DNA from: Bacillota bacterium
Lineage (GTDB): Bacteria > Bacillota > Bacilli > Alicyclobacillales > SLC66
DNA: 64,000 nucleotides
Direction: 5' to 3'
Assembly (NCBI GenBank): GCA_021828865.1
Contig: JAJZCW010000013.1
Location: 1 to 64,000, forward strand
In this document: positions 8,715-19,004 of the stretch, piece by piece
Layout of the letters: each line of letters opens with the position of its first letter
How positions within the stretch are numbered: position 1 is the stretch's first letter
The notes under the pieces: model-generated
The model's input: the letters and a program-made list of their open reading frames with translations, nothing else
Database searches by the model: none
Told to the model about the DNA's origin: nothing
Position numbers and translations under genes: made by a program

Positions 8715-10816
8715 GTGAGAAGACAACTGCTGATTTTTTATTGGAAATTGGCACAGAGGAAATGCCGGCTCAATATGTGAACCTGGCAATTGAGCGTTAT
8801 CAGGAAATCTTTACTGGATTTTTTAATGAAAACGGACTTTCATTTGATGAATTCACCACATATGCCACACCACGTCGACTTGGTTTTCTATACAAGGCGT
8901 TAGCGCTTCGACAAAGCGACCGCACGGAGGAAGTGCGCGGACCTTCTCTGAAAGCGGGCAAAAATGCAAATGGAGAATGGACGCAGGCGGCAGTAGGTTT
9001 TGCTAGGTCGCAGGGGATTGCAGTCGATGAATTAATCATGAGGGAAACCAGTTCCGGTCCCTATCTTTTTGCGGTAAAGCACAGCGTAGGACAAGCCACA
9101 AAGGATTTACTTGAGGCTCAGTTGCCCAGTTTGCTCGGGTCTGCCGATTGGCCCAAGAGCATGCGTTGGGGCACTGTGGAAATGCGGTTTATTAGGCCTA
9201 TTCGCTGGTTGTTGGCGCTTTTTGACGGAGAGGTAGTACCGTTGACAGTAGCAGGGGTAACGAGTGGTTCAGTGACGTACGGTCATCGTACGCTGGCGCC
9301 GCAGGCGGTAAAGGTGACGGTCGCAGGCGATTATGAATCAGCGCTGGAGCAAGTACATGTGCTCGCGAATGTGGAGCGGCGCAGGGCAATGATTGCGGAT
9401 CAGGTGAATCAACTTGCCAGTACAAATGGATTAACGGCACAAATTGATGAAGATCTGCTGGATGAAGTGACACAACTTGTCGAATATCCTACGGCATTTC
9501 TGGGGAGTTTTGACGAAAGTTTTTTGGCGATACCAGAGCGCGTCATCATTACTTCAATGAAAGAAAACCAGCGTTATTTTCCGGTTTTTCATACGAATGG
9601 ATCACTCGCCCCGCGCTTTATTGGCGTGAGAAACGGTGGGGGCAACAATCTTGCTCAGGTGGTAAAGGGGAATGAAAAAGTGTTGTCCGCCAGACTTGCG
9701 GACGCCAAATTCTTCTTTGCGGAAGATCGTAAAGTGACGCTCGATGATTTACAAACCAAGTTGAAGACGATGACCTATCAAGATGCACTCGGCAGTGTGG
9801 CGGACCGCGAAAGGCGGATTGCCGACATGGCAAGCGGATTAGCTAAAGCACTTGGCGCGTCTGATGAAGTCAGTAAACAGGTGACGACTGCTGCAAAGTA
9901 TAGCAAGTTTGATCTGGCAACACACATGGTCTACGAGTTTCCTGAACTCGAAGGCTACATGGGACGAATTTACGCCAATTTGCTGTTGAATGATGAAGCG
10001 GTAGGACAGGCAATCGAGGAGCAGTATTTTCCAAAAGGCGCAGGGGCCCCTATCGCCGCAAGCCTACCTGGCAAGATCGTGGCCATCGCGGATAAAATGG
10101 AGCGCCTGGTTGGTGGTTTCGCGACACTTGGAATGCCCACAGGGTCACAGGATCCATATGGGCTTCGACGTGCGGCGATTGGCATTGTTCGGACGCTCGC
10201 GGAAGGGGAGATCGAGTTATCACTCGATGGGATGGTCGATATTGCCATCGAAGTGTTGAATCAGGATCAAACTGTTCAAGCCATTCTTGACCCTCAATTG
10301 AGACAGGATGCTCTGGCGTTTTTAACCACGCGTTTCAAGACATGGCTGGTGGATAAAGGCCTACCTAGTGACGTGGCGGAAGGGCTTGTCGTTGTCCGTC
10401 CCTATACGGTGTTTGAAGTGGCTACGATTGCAGATGGTGTGGCTGAACAACTGGCACAGGGTGGGTTTGCGAAGTTGGTGGAATTGTCAAAACGGGTGAG
10501 GAATATTCTCGTAAAGCAATCCATACCCACACTTACACTAGGCATTGATCAGTGGGAAGAAGACGTAGAGCGTGTGTTGTACGAGGCTGTACTCACTGTG
10601 CAAAAAAAGGCCAAAGATGCGCTTGTGGAAAGGAACGCGGTATTGGCACTAAAGTCCATGCTTGAACTGGAAGAGCCAATCCATTCGTTTTTCAATGAGG
10701 TCATGGTGATGGATGAACGGGAAGAAGTCAGGACGCGCAGATTGGCGCTACTTTCGAGTGTGCAAAACACGCTTTCCATGGTTCTCGATCTCAGTCAAAT
10801 GGTGATCGCGCAGTGA
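8711..10816 (+). CDS. glyS: Glycyl-tRNA synthetase beta subunit
   Basis: The tRNA-binding beta subunit of glycyl-tRNA synthetase, 701 residues. It begins [16 protein letters not shown], the standard family N-terminus, contains [21 protein letters not shown], an HD-like middle domain and a C-terminal DALR-like anticodon-binding region. Start GTG at 8711 overlaps the glyQ end. A hairpin terminator follows at 10830-10869, closing the long operon that starts near yqfC or era. Confidence 0.95.
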   Translation: MSEKTTADFLLEIGTEEMPAQYVNLAIERYQEIFTGFFNENGLSFDEFTTYATPRRLGFLYKALALRQSDRTEEVRGPSLKAGKNANGEWTQAAVGFARSQGIAVDELIMRETSSGPYLFAVKHSVGQATKDLLEAQLPSLLGSADWPKSMRWGTVEMRFIRPIRWLLALFDGEVVPLTVAGVTSGSVTYGHRTLAPQAVKVTVAGDYESALEQVHVLANVERRRAMIADQVNQLASTNGLTAQIDEDLLDEVTQLVEYPTAFLGSFDESFLAIPERVIITSMKENQRYFPVFHTNGSLAPRFIGVRNGGGNNLAQVVKGNEKVLSARLADAKFFFAEDRKVTLDDLQTKLKTMTYQDALGSVADRERRIADMASGLAKALGASDEVSKQVTTAAKYSKFDLATHMVYEFPELEGYMGRIYANLLLNDEAVGQAIEEQYFPKGAGAPIAASLPGKIVAIADKMERLVGGFATLGMPTGSQDPYGLRRAAIGIVRTLAEGEIELSLDGMVDIAIEVLNQDQTVQAILDPQLRQDALAFLTTRFKTWLVDKGLPSDVAEGLVVVRPYTVFEVATIADGVAEQLAQGGFAKLVELSKRVRNILVKQSIPTLTLGIDQWEEDVERVLYEAVLTVQKKAKDALVERNAVLALKSMLELEEPIHSFFNEVMVMDEREEVRTRRLALLSSVQNTLSMVLDLSQMVIAQ

Positions 10817-10829
10817 TATAATGACAACA

Positions 10830-10869
10830 GGCTGTCCATCTCATGTGTTGGTGAGCGGACAGCCCTTTT
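10830..10869 (+). terminator. Rho-independent terminator after glyS
   Basis: GGCTGTCC at 10830-10837 pairs with GGACAGCC at 10857-10864, followed by CTTTT. It lies 14 bases after the glyS stop. Confidence 0.8.
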
Positions 10870-10881
10870 GACCTCTTCGGT

Positions 10882-11094
10882 TTATAAAGGTAAGGAATTA
10901 TAGTGCGCAAAATCATAATCGGAGAAAAGAAAGACAAGAGCAACTCCGACTCCAAGCCAGAAATATCGGCTGCGGAACATGGAGCGGTTGAAGGAGAACG
11001 GCTTTGATTTTTCAAGTGAAAACCATTTGCCTGAGATCATTCCGGCGGCAAACATGAGGATAATGGCTGAAACTAATCGTATGAGCGTGTGCAA
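10882..11094 (-). CDS. Hypothetical small membrane protein
   Basis: A 70-residue protein with two likely membrane helices: an N-terminal one (LIRLVSAIILMFAAGMISG) and a second around residues 46-62 (YFWLGVGVALVFLFSD), separated by a basic loop with FSFNRSMFRSR. Start TTG at 11094 with GGAAAGGA 11 bases upstream. A good sigma-A type promoter lies ahead of it on the minus strand at 11139-11168. I do not recognise a family. The promoter, ribosome binding site and hydrophobic pattern argue that it is real; it sits alone between glyS and ccpN. Confidence 0.5.
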   Translation of the reverse strand: MHTLIRLVSAIILMFAAGMISGKWFSLEKSKPFSFNRSMFRSRYFWLGVGVALVFLFSDYDFAHYNSLPL

Positions 11095-11138
11095 AAGGCG
11101 CGCATTCCTTTCCGGTAAGCGTAATAATTAATGCATCC

Positions 11139-11168
11139 ATTGTACCACGGGAAGCGAAACAGCTTCAA
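11139..11168 (-). promoter_or_regulatory. Sigma-A type promoter for the small membrane protein
   Basis: On the minus strand, TTGAAG (11163-11168) and TACAAT (11139-11144) are 18 bases apart, 45 bases ahead of the TTG start at 11094. Confidence 0.5.
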
Positions 11169-11188
11169 TGATACTTTAAGCGACAGGG

Positions 11189-11827
11189 GTGAGTTCGATC
11201 CAACTAAGTGACAGACAAAAGCAAATCATCTCCATTGTTCAGCAGCAGGGGCCCATCACCGGAGAGAAGATTGCCGAAGAATTGTCTTTGACGCGAGCCA
11301 CCTTAAGACCAGACTTGGCTATCCTTACCATGGCAGGATACCTGGACGCCCGTCCCAGAGTCGGTTATTTTTATGCTGGCAAAGAGGCTGCCAATTTGGT
11401 GGGCGAATTACTCAAAAAAGCGCTGGTGAAGGATTACAAGGCGGTTCCGGTGGTCGTCCATACAAGTACCACTGCATATGACGCAGTGGTCAATATGTTT
11501 TTGGAAGACGTGGGGACGCTTTATGTGGTGAATGAAAATGGGATTTTGGCGGGCGTGGTTTCACGCAAGGATTTGTTGAAAGTAGCGATTGGCCACCCTC
11601 ATTTGCAAGGCGTTCCCGTGTCACTTGCAATGACGAGAATGCCCAATATCACCACTATCAAGTTGGAAGATACTATGTATGACGCAGCAAAAAAGCTCAT
11701 TTCTGCACAGGTTGACTCGCTGCCTGTGGTCAAAGAAGCTACGGACAACCAGTGGGAGGTCGTGGGACGAGTGACGAAAACGACCATAACAAGACTGTTT
11801 GTCGAGCTTGGCGAAAATATTGAATGA
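11189..11827 (+). CDS. ccpN: CcpN/YqzB-type transcriptional repressor (HTH + CBS pair)
   Basis: A 212-residue regulator: N-terminal winged HTH (LSDRQKQIISIVQQQGPITGEKIAEELSLTRATLRPDLAILTMAGYLDARPRVGYFY) followed by two CBS domains (about residues 85-140 and 150-208). This is the layout of Bacillus CcpN, which represses gluconeogenic genes (gapB, pckA) and binds adenine nucleotides through the CBS pair. Its neighbour is ppsR, as in Bacillus ccpN-yqfL. Start GTG at 11189 behind GACAGGG. Confidence 0.88.
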   Translation: MSSIQLSDRQKQIISIVQQQGPITGEKIAEELSLTRATLRPDLAILTMAGYLDARPRVGYFYAGKEAANLVGELLKKALVKDYKAVPVVVHTSTTAYDAVVNMFLEDVGTLYVVNENGILAGVVSRKDLLKVAIGHPHLQGVPVSLAMTRMPNITTIKLEDTMYDAAKKLISAQVDSLPVVKEATDNQWEVVGRVTKTTITRLFVELGENIE

Positions 11828-11856
11828 TCGCTTTGGCGAAGAAAGGATGATGATTG

Positions 11857-12675
11857 GTGAAGGAATTTCCCTCCATCGTGTTTGTGGTCTCCGATTCAGT
11901 TGGCGAAACTGCAGAATTTGTCGTAAGGGCGGCAGCCAGCCAGTTTGACCACAACAATTTTGAGATTCGTCGCATGTCCTATGTGGATACATCAGAAGCG
12001 ATCAAGGAAATTGTCAGTTCTGCCCAAGAGGTGGGCGGATTCGTTGCCTACACGCTCATTTTGCCATCGCTTCGGGAGACGATGCGAAAAGAAGCGGAAT
12101 CCATGGGAGTCAGGGCGGTGGATATCATGGGACCGATGATGAATGCATTTGAGGATGTGTTTAGTGCCACTCCCAAACTTCGCCCAGGCTTGCTTCATCA
12201 GTTAGACGATGATTACTTTCGTCGAGTGGAGGCCATTGAATTTGCCGTCAAGTATGATGATGGCAGGGATTCTAGAGGGCTTTTTCGGGCAGATGTTGTC
12301 CTTGTCGGCGTTTCACGCACCTCCAAAACACCGCTTAGCATGTACCTTGCTCATAAAAAAATGCGTGTTGCCAACGTTCCGCTTGTTCCCGAGGTGCAAC
12401 CTCCGAGTGAATTGTATGAGTTGCCAAGGGGGCGCATCATTGGACTAACCATTGACGGTGACGAATTGATCGAGATTCGCAAAGAGCGTTTGCGATCCCT
12501 CGGTCTCAACAGCGATGCCAGTTATGCCAGTTTGCAGCGGATTCGCGACGAGCTTCATTATTCAGAAAGCATTATGCAACAACTGGGGTGTCCGGTCATC
12601 GACGTCTCTCGCAGGGCAGTGGAAGAAACGGCGAGCATCATTCTTGGCATCATCAGACACCGCCCAAAATCATAA
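11857..12675 (+). CDS. ppsR: Pyruvate, phosphate dikinase regulatory protein
   Basis: A bifunctional serine/threonine kinase and pyrophosphorylase of the DUF299 family (YqfL), 272 residues, which switches PPDK or PEP synthase off and on. It begins with FPSIVFVVSDSVGETAEFVVRAA and carries the P-loop-like GVSRTSKTPLSMYLA and the C-terminal VIDVSRRAVEETASIIL, all typical. Start GTG at 11857 has AGGA 9 bases upstream; TTG at 11854 is possible. Pairing with ccpN suggests joint control at the glycolysis/gluconeogenesis junction. Confidence 0.92.
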   Translation: MKEFPSIVFVVSDSVGETAEFVVRAAASQFDHNNFEIRRMSYVDTSEAIKEIVSSAQEVGGFVAYTLILPSLRETMRKEAESMGVRAVDIMGPMMNAFEDVFSATPKLRPGLLHQLDDDYFRRVEAIEFAVKYDDGRDSRGLFRADVVLVGVSRTSKTPLSMYLAHKKMRVANVPLVPEVQPPSELYELPRGRIIGLTIDGDELIEIRKERLRSLGLNSDASYASLQRIRDELHYSESIMQQLGCPVIDVSRRAVEETASIILGIIRHRPKS

Positions 12676-12939
12676 AAAAGAAGATGAATGACGGAAGGAT
12701 TTTTTTCAACCTCCAGCGTACATCTATATAAGCAAGAAAATACAGAGGTTTACTTCTTCGTGTTGCGTGAAAAAATAAAAGGCAGACGCGCAATTAAAAA
12801 CATTGCGTTTAGGATATTTTTTCACACAAGACGGAAGGAAAATGTAGAACTTTGGCGAAATAATTCTAATATAAGCGCGGGGAACAACCGCTACCAGCGT
12901 CAAAAGGCTTTTCGACAAAGGAGAGGAGTTCCATTCTTC

Positions 12940-14805
12940 ATGCGCATTCCTGAAGAGTTCATTGCTCTCTTGCGTGAAAAGGTCGACATTGTAGATGTCG
13001 TGTCTGAATACGTCCGGCTTAAACGCAGTGGACGTTCTTACGTAGGGATCTGTCCATTCCATTCAGAGAAAACACCGTCATTTCACGTGACGCCAGACAA
13101 AGGGTTCTATTATTGTTTTGGTTGTGGCGCGGGTGGTACGGCTATTACGTTTCTTATGGAAATGGAACAATTGACGTTTTATCAGGCAACCAACCAATTG
13201 GCGGAGAAATACCATTTGACAATGCCTGCTGCCATTGACGACTCACAGCCCGGCGATGGCGGCCTTCGCAAAAACCTGCTGACCATCCATGAACTAGCTG
13301 CGAAGTATTACAACCATATTCTAATGAATCTGGATGCGGGAATGCAAGGTCTTTCCTATTTTTTGAATAGGGGATTGACAAAAAAAACGATGGCGCAATT
13401 TCAGCTTGGTTATGCGCCAAATGAAGAACGCCTGCTCACTAACTTTCTCTTGAAAAGAGGCTTCTCTGCCGACGACCTAATGATGTCGGGTGTTGCTCAT
13501 GTGGGAGCGACTGGAGAACTGAGGGATCGCTATCGCCATCGGGTGATGTTTCCCATATGGGACCTTCAGGGCCGGGTCATCGGCTTTGGTGCCAGAACTT
13601 TAGGAGATGAGCAACCGAAATACCTGAACACCAGCGAAACGGAACTTTTCCACAAAGGCAGAATCCTGTACGGAATTGCCAAGGCACGGCAAAAAATCCG
13701 CCAAACAGGACAGATCATACTGCTTGAAGGCTATATGGATGTAATTTCCTTCCATCAACGTGGGATCACGAATGCGGTCGCAGGACTTGGCACTGCTTTA
13801 ACACCAGAACAGGCGGGTTTGATCAAGCGGGTGGGAGAAGAGGCGTTACTTCTTTACGATGGTGATGTCGCGGGGCAAAAAGCAGCGATGCGTTCGCTCC
13901 AAGTACTGAAAGAAGCGGGGATTGATGTACGAGTAATCGAGTTGCCAAATGGCAAAGACCCCGATGAATGGATACGCGAAAATGGGGCGGAAGCTTGGCA
14001 AGAACTTGTGGACAAAGGCAAGCGAGCGCTGGCTTATCAATTATCCCAACTGACTCATGAACATCCTGAGCACATGGGTCGGGGTAGAATCGGATACATT
14101 CGTGATGCCATACTCGTCATCGCTAAAGAGGAAAGTTCCATTGAGCGGGAAGCTGCACTCGAATACTTGAGCAAAACATATAATATGCCAATTTCTGCAC
14201 TTCGCGAGGACCTGTCGAAACAATTGGCGGCACAACAAAGAAAGCAGGCGGCGGATAAGACAGGGAAATCGTGGAATACTTTGAGCCGTGTACCTGCAAT
14301 TAAAGACAACGAGCCTCCGCTTCCAGTAGACAGTAAAATAGTCATTTCTGAGAAACGATTGCTTACGTATATGTTACTCGATGTCGAAGTGACAAAACAA
14401 GTGCAGCAACAGTTAAAAAATGAGTTTTCTGTGCCTATACACAGCGCCTTACAAGCCTATTTATACCAGTTTTATATGGATCATGACAATTCTGACCCAG
14501 AGCTTTTCTTAAACTTCCTGGATGATCCTAATTTACTTGGGTTCGCAACTGGGTTATTGCAGGCAGCAAGCGATGAAGGAATGGATACCCGACACTCCCA
14601 ACAAGAAATTCATGATTATATTCAGTGCTTAATTGGCGGGGAAATTGAGAAGTCCATGCAGGAGGTGGTGGGAAAATTGAAGATGGCCACCGAGCGTGGA
14701 GAAGTTGAGGAGATGCGGCAACTGGGCAATCAGCTTTTGACACTCAGGACCAAATGGAGCGAAATCAATCGGCACGTTGTTCGTTTGGGGATTTTTCAGG
14801 AATGA
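12940..14805 (+). CDS. dnaG: DNA primase DnaG
   Basis: Replicative primase, 621 residues. An N-terminal zinc-binding domain ([26 protein letters not shown]) is followed by the catalytic core with TOPRIM motifs ([26 protein letters not shown]) and a DnaB-binding C-terminal domain. The frame is open from 12688, but the ATG at 12940 with AAAGGAGAGGAG ten bases upstream gives the standard N-terminus ([21 protein letters not shown]). Downstream sigA follows directly, forming the classical macromolecular synthesis operon. The 264 bases before the start hold no gene I can support. Confidence 0.95.
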   Translation: MRIPEEFIALLREKVDIVDVVSEYVRLKRSGRSYVGICPFHSEKTPSFHVTPDKGFYYCFGCGAGGTAITFLMEMEQLTFYQATNQLAEKYHLTMPAAIDDSQPGDGGLRKNLLTIHELAAKYYNHILMNLDAGMQGLSYFLNRGLTKKTMAQFQLGYAPNEERLLTNFLLKRGFSADDLMMSGVAHVGATGELRDRYRHRVMFPIWDLQGRVIGFGARTLGDEQPKYLNTSETELFHKGRILYGIAKARQKIRQTGQIILLEGYMDVISFHQRGITNAVAGLGTALTPEQAGLIKRVGEEALLLYDGDVAGQKAAMRSLQVLKEAGIDVRVIELPNGKDPDEWIRENGAEAWQELVDKGKRALAYQLSQLTHEHPEHMGRGRIGYIRDAILVIAKEESSIEREAALEYLSKTYNMPISALREDLSKQLAAQQRKQAADKTGKSWNTLSRVPAIKDNEPPLPVDSKIVISEKRLLTYMLLDVEVTKQVQQQLKNEFSVPIHSALQAYLYQFYMDHDNSDPELFLNFLDDPNLLGFATGLLQAASDEGMDTRHSQQEIHDYIQCLIGGEIEKSMQEVVGKLKMATERGEVEEMRQLGNQLLTLRTKWSEINRHVVRLGIFQE

Positions 14806-14819
14806 AAGGGGGAGCGAAG

Positions 14820-15971
14820 GTGAGTAAAGAAAGACAGGATGACACGCGGTTAGGGGAAACACTTGAGGATGTAAGAGATCATCTTCTCTCCTCAGGGAAA
14901 AAACGGGGATTCTTAAATTACCAGGAGATTGTCACCCGATTGGCTTCATTTGATTTGGAAAGCGATCAATTTGAGGATTTTCTGGATCAGCTTAGCGATC
15001 ATGGGATTGAGGTGCTGAACGAAACTGATGAACTGGATGAGGATAACGACGACATCGAGGAACTCGAAGAGCAGGACATGACCGATGACAATCAACCGGA
15101 CGAAGAGTTCGACCTAAATGACCTCAGCGTTCCTCCAGGTGTGAAAATAAATGATCCAGTGAGAATGTATCTAAAAGAAATTGGAAGAGTTCCGCTTTTA
15201 TCTGCGGAAGAAGAAATTGAACTCGCGAAACGTATTGAGGATGGAGATGAAGAAGCAAAGCGTCGCTTGGCGGAAGCCAATTTGCGTCTTGTGGTCAGCA
15301 TTGCAAAGCGGTACGTGGGAAGAGGAATGCTTTTCCTTGACCTGATTCAGGAAGGCAATATGGGTTTGATCAAAGCGGTGGAGAAATTTGATTATCGCAA
15401 AGGTTACAAGTTCAGTACGTATGCCACATGGTGGATTCGCCAAGCGATAACGCGGGCGATCGCTGATCAAGCTCGTACGATTCGTATCCCCGTTCATATG
15501 GTAGAGACGATTAACAAGTTAATCCGGATTTCCAGGCAATTGTTACAGGAGCTGGGCCGCGAGCCAAGTGCTGAGGAAATTGCTCAAGAAATGGATATGA
15601 GTCCGGAGAAAGTGCGGGAGATACAAAAGATCGCACAAGAACCGGTTTCGCTGGAAACACCGATCGGTGAAGAAGACGACTCCCATCTTGGTGATTTTAT
15701 TCCGGATGAAGATGCACTGGCGCCTGCTGACGCGGCTGCGTACGAACTGTTGAAAGAACAGTTGGAGGATGTTCTCGATACGTTAACCGAACGGGAAGAG
15801 AATGTGCTACGGCTCCGTTTTGGTCTGGATGACGGAAGGACGAGGACGCTTGAAGAAGTGGGTAAGGTGTTTGGCGTCACTCGCGAGCGGATTCGTCAAA
15901 TTGAGGCAAAGGCGTTGCGGAAATTGCGTCACCCCAGCAGAAGCAAACGTCTTAAGGATTTTCTTGAATAA
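14820..15971 (+). CDS. sigA: RNA polymerase primary sigma factor SigA (RpoD)
   Basis: Primary sigma factor, 383 residues. A short region 1.1 with an acidic stretch (about residues 70-95) is followed by 1.2 ([29 protein letters not shown]), region 2 with [21 protein letters not shown], region 3 and region 4.2 ([21 protein letters not shown]). The GTG at 14820 is preferred: AAAGGGGGAG ends five bases before it. An ATG at 14802 is also in frame. It begins 14 bases after the dnaG stop and ends at a strong terminator. Confidence 0.97.
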   Translation: MSKERQDDTRLGETLEDVRDHLLSSGKKRGFLNYQEIVTRLASFDLESDQFEDFLDQLSDHGIEVLNETDELDEDNDDIEELEEQDMTDDNQPDEEFDLNDLSVPPGVKINDPVRMYLKEIGRVPLLSAEEEIELAKRIEDGDEEAKRRLAEANLRLVVSIAKRYVGRGMLFLDLIQEGNMGLIKAVEKFDYRKGYKFSTYATWWIRQAITRAIADQARTIRIPVHMVETINKLIRISRQLLQELGREPSAEEIAQEMDMSPEKVREIQKIAQEPVSLETPIGEEDDSHLGDFIPDEDALAPADAAAYELLKEQLEDVLDTLTEREENVLRLRFGLDDGRTRTLEEVGKVFGVTRERIRQIEAKALRKLRHPSRSKRLKDFLE

Positions 15972-15983
15972 ATGGCAATATTT

Positions 15984-16011
15984 GCAGCTGCTGATTTTGC
16001 AGCTGCTTTTT
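15984..16011 (+). terminator. Rho-independent terminator after sigA
   Basis: GCAGCTGC at 15984-15991 and again at 15999-16006 form a stem (the octamer is self-complementary) followed by TTTTT at 16007-16011. Confidence 0.8.
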
Positions 16012-16103
16012 ACGATCGTAGGATTTCTTAACATATCTGACCGACCGCTCAGTCGTGTATCACGTGATGATTTCAGGAAAATTCGCTGCTAGGAGTAAAA
16101 AGA

Positions 16104-16862
16104 TTGACAAATGATGTTCGCGAACTGCCGGAAAGATTAAAAACAATTGTTCATATGGTTTCGAGGACGTCTTCTGTGGTTGATGTGGGCAGCGATCATG
16201 GACTGGTGTCACTTGAATTGGTGGAAAAGGCGATCATCGATCGAGCCATTGCGGTAGAAGTGGCGGAAGGACCTTTTCTGACGGTGAAGGCGGCATTTGA
16301 TCGTTCGATGTACCGCGACCACGTGGAAGCTCGTTTTGGAGATGGACTGACGCCAATTTTTCCAGGAGAAGCAAAGGGAATTGTCATTGCGGGGATGGGC
16401 GGGAAAATGATTTGGAAAATCCTCACTACCACGCATGCGCTTGAAATTTTAAGCGTCGATTTGCCAGAGCTGATTTTGCAACCAATGGAAGATTCAGGAC
16501 TGATCCGGTTTTTTGCTTACCTTACCGGATACCAGATCACCGAAGACCGGTGGATTCAGGATCGTGGCCTGATTTACAATTGCCTCAAACTCATACCGCC
16601 GACTACGCTGACCAATGTCGATTTTGATCAGGCATTCAGGGAATATCCCGATATGCCATTACCTGCAAAAATTGATTTTGATTATGGAAATGCGATCCAC
16701 CACCATGAGGATTTAGTATTCGCAGAATTTCTTCAACAGGAAATCGATAAGATGAAGAAAATATTAAGGCAATTAGAGCAAGCCAGGACAATTGCCGCTA
16801 TGGCACAAAAAAATCGCTGGTACGCGTACATTGAGGCACTCCTTGAGTTGCGGATCCATTAA
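16104..16862 (+). CDS. trmK: tRNA (adenine(22)-N1)-methyltransferase TrmK
   Basis: A 252-residue SAM-dependent methyltransferase of the TrmK/YqfN family, making m1A at position 22 of tRNA. The SAM-binding motif is VVDVGSDHGLVSLELVE, with IVIAGMGGKMIWKIL and LILQPMEDSGLIRFF following, all family hallmarks; the C-terminus is a coiled coil. Start TTG at 16104 with AGGAG eight bases upstream. It follows sigA as in Bacillus, but the usual next gene, yqfO (Nif3 family), is absent and rnpB follows instead. Confidence 0.88.
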   Translation: MTNDVRELPERLKTIVHMVSRTSSVVDVGSDHGLVSLELVEKAIIDRAIAVEVAEGPFLTVKAAFDRSMYRDHVEARFGDGLTPIFPGEAKGIVIAGMGGKMIWKILTTTHALEILSVDLPELILQPMEDSGLIRFFAYLTGYQITEDRWIQDRGLIYNCLKLIPPTTLTNVDFDQAFREYPDMPLPAKIDFDYGNAIHHHEDLVFAEFLQQEIDKMKKILRQLEQARTIAAMAQKNRWYAYIEALLELRIH

Positions 16863-16931
16863 CGTTCCACTACAGATAAAATGGGATACTTTACATTTGA
16901 AATGCATTGTGAAATGTGTTTCAATGAATCA

Positions 16932-17335
16932 GTTAAGGAAGTAAGCTGGGTAATCGCTGGCGCAGTATCGAAAGATCGCGCGAGAGGAAAGTCCGAGCTC
17001 TATAGGGCAGGGTGCTGGGTAACGCCCAGTGGGAGCAATCCTAAGGATAGTGCCACAGACATGTAGACCGCCGATGGCCAGTCTGGCTCAGGCAAGGATG
17101 CAACGGTGCGGTAAGAGCGCACCAGCGGTGCGGTGACGCATCGGCTAGGTAAACCCCACCTGGAGCAAGACCGGATAGGAATGCGATACGGTGGCCCGCC
17201 GTGCATTCGGGTAGGTCGCTCGAGCGGATTGGCAACAATTCGCCTAGATAGATGATTGCCACCCCAATCGTGCGAGGCTAAAGCCGCTATCAGCACAAGG
17301 GGAACAAAACTCGGCTTACAGGCTTACTTCCTTAG
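16932..17335 (+). ncRNA. rnpB: RNase P RNA (type B)
   Basis: Catalytic RNA of RNase P, which matures tRNA 5' ends. The universally conserved GAGGAAAGTCC block is present near 16983-16993, and the 3' region contains the conserved ACAAAACTCGGCTTACAG motif. The 5' strand of helix P1 (TAAGGAAGTAAGC, 16934 onward) pairs with GCTTACTTCCTTA at 17322-17334, fixing the ends to within a few bases. The segment downstream of trmK holds nothing else; small reading frames across it are incidental. Confidence 0.95.
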
Positions 17336-17338
17336 ACG

Positions 17339-17369
17339 AAACCCCTGCATATTCGCTATGCAGGGGTTT
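17339..17369. terminator. Terminator hairpin between rnpB and fabH
   Basis: AAACCCCTGCAT at 17339-17350 pairs perfectly with ATGCAGGGGTTT at 17358-17369. Ends in TTT on both strands, so it may serve rnpB and the convergent fabH. Confidence 0.7.
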
Positions 17370-17395
17370 CGTGTCTTTCTCTATCGGTAGGATTC

Positions 17396-18373
17396 TTAAA
17401 TTTTGATCAACGCACCGCCCCAGATGAGTCCTGCGCCAAAAGCGACAAGCAGCAAGGTGTCACCCTTTTTGATCTTGCCTGCTTTCATATTAGCATCAAT
17501 GGCGATGGGGATGGTGGCTGATGAATTGTTGCCTACATACTTGATGTTGCTGATGACTTTTTCCTGAGGGACGTCCATGTTCTTGGCCACGGCATCAATG
17601 ATGCGCTGGTTCGCTTGGTGAGGAATGAGAAAATTCACCTGATCTACAGAATAACCGCTCTTATCCAACACTTCTTTGGCCGTTTCGGACATGACAGAGA
17701 CTGCAAGTTTGAAAATTTTAGGTCCATCCATATACATGGTGGTCTTTTGTTCTTTGCTCGGATTAAATGGATCAAGGCTACCACCGCTTGGGATCAATAG
17801 GCTCTGCACATGTTCACCATTGGCGTGCGTGGCAGTATGGATAATACCAATATCTTCAGTTTCGCTACGGGATACCACGAGAGCTCCAGCGCCGTCAGCA
17901 AACAGAATACAGGTGGATCGGTCGGTGTAATCGGTAAAACGGGAAAGCGTATCAGCGCCAATCACCAGAATGTTTTGATACATTCCGGAACGGATATACT
18001 GATCGGCTGTTTGAAGCGCAGTGATAAATCCTGCACAGGTGGCGTGAATATCCATGACCCCAGCCTTGTTTAGACCCAGACGATGCTGAACAATGACCGC
18101 CACAGGAGGAAAAAGATAGTCAGGGGTTTCTGTTGCAACGATGACCATCTCAATATCCTCAGCTGAGATGCCAGCCTGATCCATTGCTTTTTTTGCCGCT
18201 TCAGTAGCAAAGTTGGACGTGGCTTCACCAGGCGATGCGATGCGTCGCTCACTGATTCCAGTTCGCGAAGTGATCCATGCGTCTGAAGTGTCTACCATTT
18301 TCTCTATGTCGGCGTTTGTTAGTCGGTTTTGAGGAAGGTGAGAACCAATTCCTCGGATGATCGATCGATACAA
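17396..18373 (-). CDS. fabH: Beta-ketoacyl-ACP synthase III (FabH)
   Basis: FabH, 325 residues, condensing acyl-CoA with malonyl-ACP to start fatty acid synthesis. The catalytic triad is visible: Cys in DIHATCAGFITAL, His in IPHQANQRI and Asn in YVGNNSSATIP. A GTG at 18379 opens the frame, but GGAGG (18384-18388) is ten bases before the TTG at 18373, which gives the usual MYRSIIRGIGS N-terminus. Transcribed against trmK-rnpB from a good promoter at 18439-18467. The gene stands alone, with no other fab genes nearby. Confidence 0.93.
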   Translation of the reverse strand: MYRSIIRGIGSHLPQNRLTNADIEKMVDTSDAWITSRTGISERRIASPGEATSNFATEAAKKAMDQAGISAEDIEMVIVATETPDYLFPPVAVIVQHRLGLNKAGVMDIHATCAGFITALQTADQYIRSGMYQNILVIGADTLSRFTDYTDRSTCILFADGAGALVVSRSETEDIGIIHTATHANGEHVQSLLIPSGGSLDPFNPSKEQKTTMYMDGPKIFKLAVSVMSETAKEVLDKSGYSVDQVNFLIPHQANQRIIDAVAKNMDVPQEKVISNIKYVGNNSSATIPIAIDANMKAGKIKKGDTLLLVAFGAGLIWGGALIKI

Positions 18374-18438
18374 GAACACGACACCTCCAAGTTGGTGGGT
18401 AAAAGGTTTCTGTTTTTATTATAATATATAACCTGGTC

Positions 18439-18467
18439 ATAATAGTAGGTCATATTCGAAATTTCAA
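18439..18467 (-). promoter_or_regulatory. Sigma-A type promoter of fabH
   Basis: On the minus strand TTGAAA (18462-18467) and TATTAT (18439-18444) are 17 bases apart. The direct repeat ATGACC occurs twice across the -10 region; I could not match a FapR operator. Confidence 0.55.
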
Positions 18468-18507
18468 GAATCGGGTATAATTAAAGAAAAAAAAGAGGTG
18501 TTCCACC

Positions 18508-18987
18508 ATGGATGATCAAGCGAGAAAGACGGCTTTGCGCGGAATTTCCTATGGGTTGTATGTAGTGGGTGTCAAACAGGACGATGAAGTGAGCGCATTC
18601 ACGGGAAATTGGCTGACTCAAACCTCTTTTGAACCGCCTCTTGTCGTACTTGGGGCAAAAAAAGGCACGACGTCTGAAGAGTGGATTGAGGCTAGCCAGG
18701 TGTTTAGCGTAAGTATTCTTGAGACGGGGCAAAAAGAGTTGGCGATGGCATTTTTCAAACCAATCCATCGAGTGGGCAACAAGTTTGGCGACATCGCCTT
18801 TGAACACGGACCCACCACAGGATGCCCAATTTTGAACGATGCGCTATCTTGGTTTGAGTGTAAAGTCATCGACGTCAACAAATCCGGGGACCACACGATT
18901 TTTATTGGAGAAGTCGTCAATGCAGGCGTTCACCGTGAAGGCAAACCTATGACACTTGCGGAGACAGGGTTTTATTACGGGGGATAA
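18508..18987 (+). CDS. Flavin reductase-like domain protein
   Basis: A 159-residue protein of the flavin reductase / FMN-binding split-barrel family. It has GISYGLYVVGVKQDDEVSAFTGNWLTQTSFEPPLVV near the N-terminus and a closing GKPMTLAETGFYYGG, both usual for the family. Members reduce flavins with NAD(P)H or bind FMN for two-component monooxygenases; no partner oxygenase is adjacent. ATG at 18508 has AAAAGAGGTG upstream, and TATAAT at 18476-18481 may be its -10 box, overlapping the divergent fabH promoter. Confidence 0.85.
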   Translation: MDDQARKTALRGISYGLYVVGVKQDDEVSAFTGNWLTQTSFEPPLVVLGAKKGTTSEEWIEASQVFSVSILETGQKELAMAFFKPIHRVGNKFGDIAFEHGPTTGCPILNDALSWFECKVIDVNKSGDHTIFIGEVVNAGVHREGKPMTLAETGFYYGG

Positions 18988-19004
18988 TTGAGGGATAACC
19001 GTTC

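Noticed and set aside
8145-8789. Long minus-strand open frame of 214 codons opposite glyQ and glyS
   Set aside because: It is antisense to a firmly identified gene, has no ribosome binding site or recognisable domain and reflects codon bias of glyQ.
12688-12939. N-terminal extension of the dnaG frame
   Set aside because: The extra 84 codons have no family counterpart, and a strong ribosome binding site marks the ATG at 12940.
16881-17296. Short open frames on both strands after trmK
   Set aside because: They lie within or at the edge of the RNase P RNA, which explains the sequence.
18420-18467. FapR operator before fabH
   Set aside because: The TTAGTAC-type palindrome is not present; only an ATGACC direct repeat is seen.
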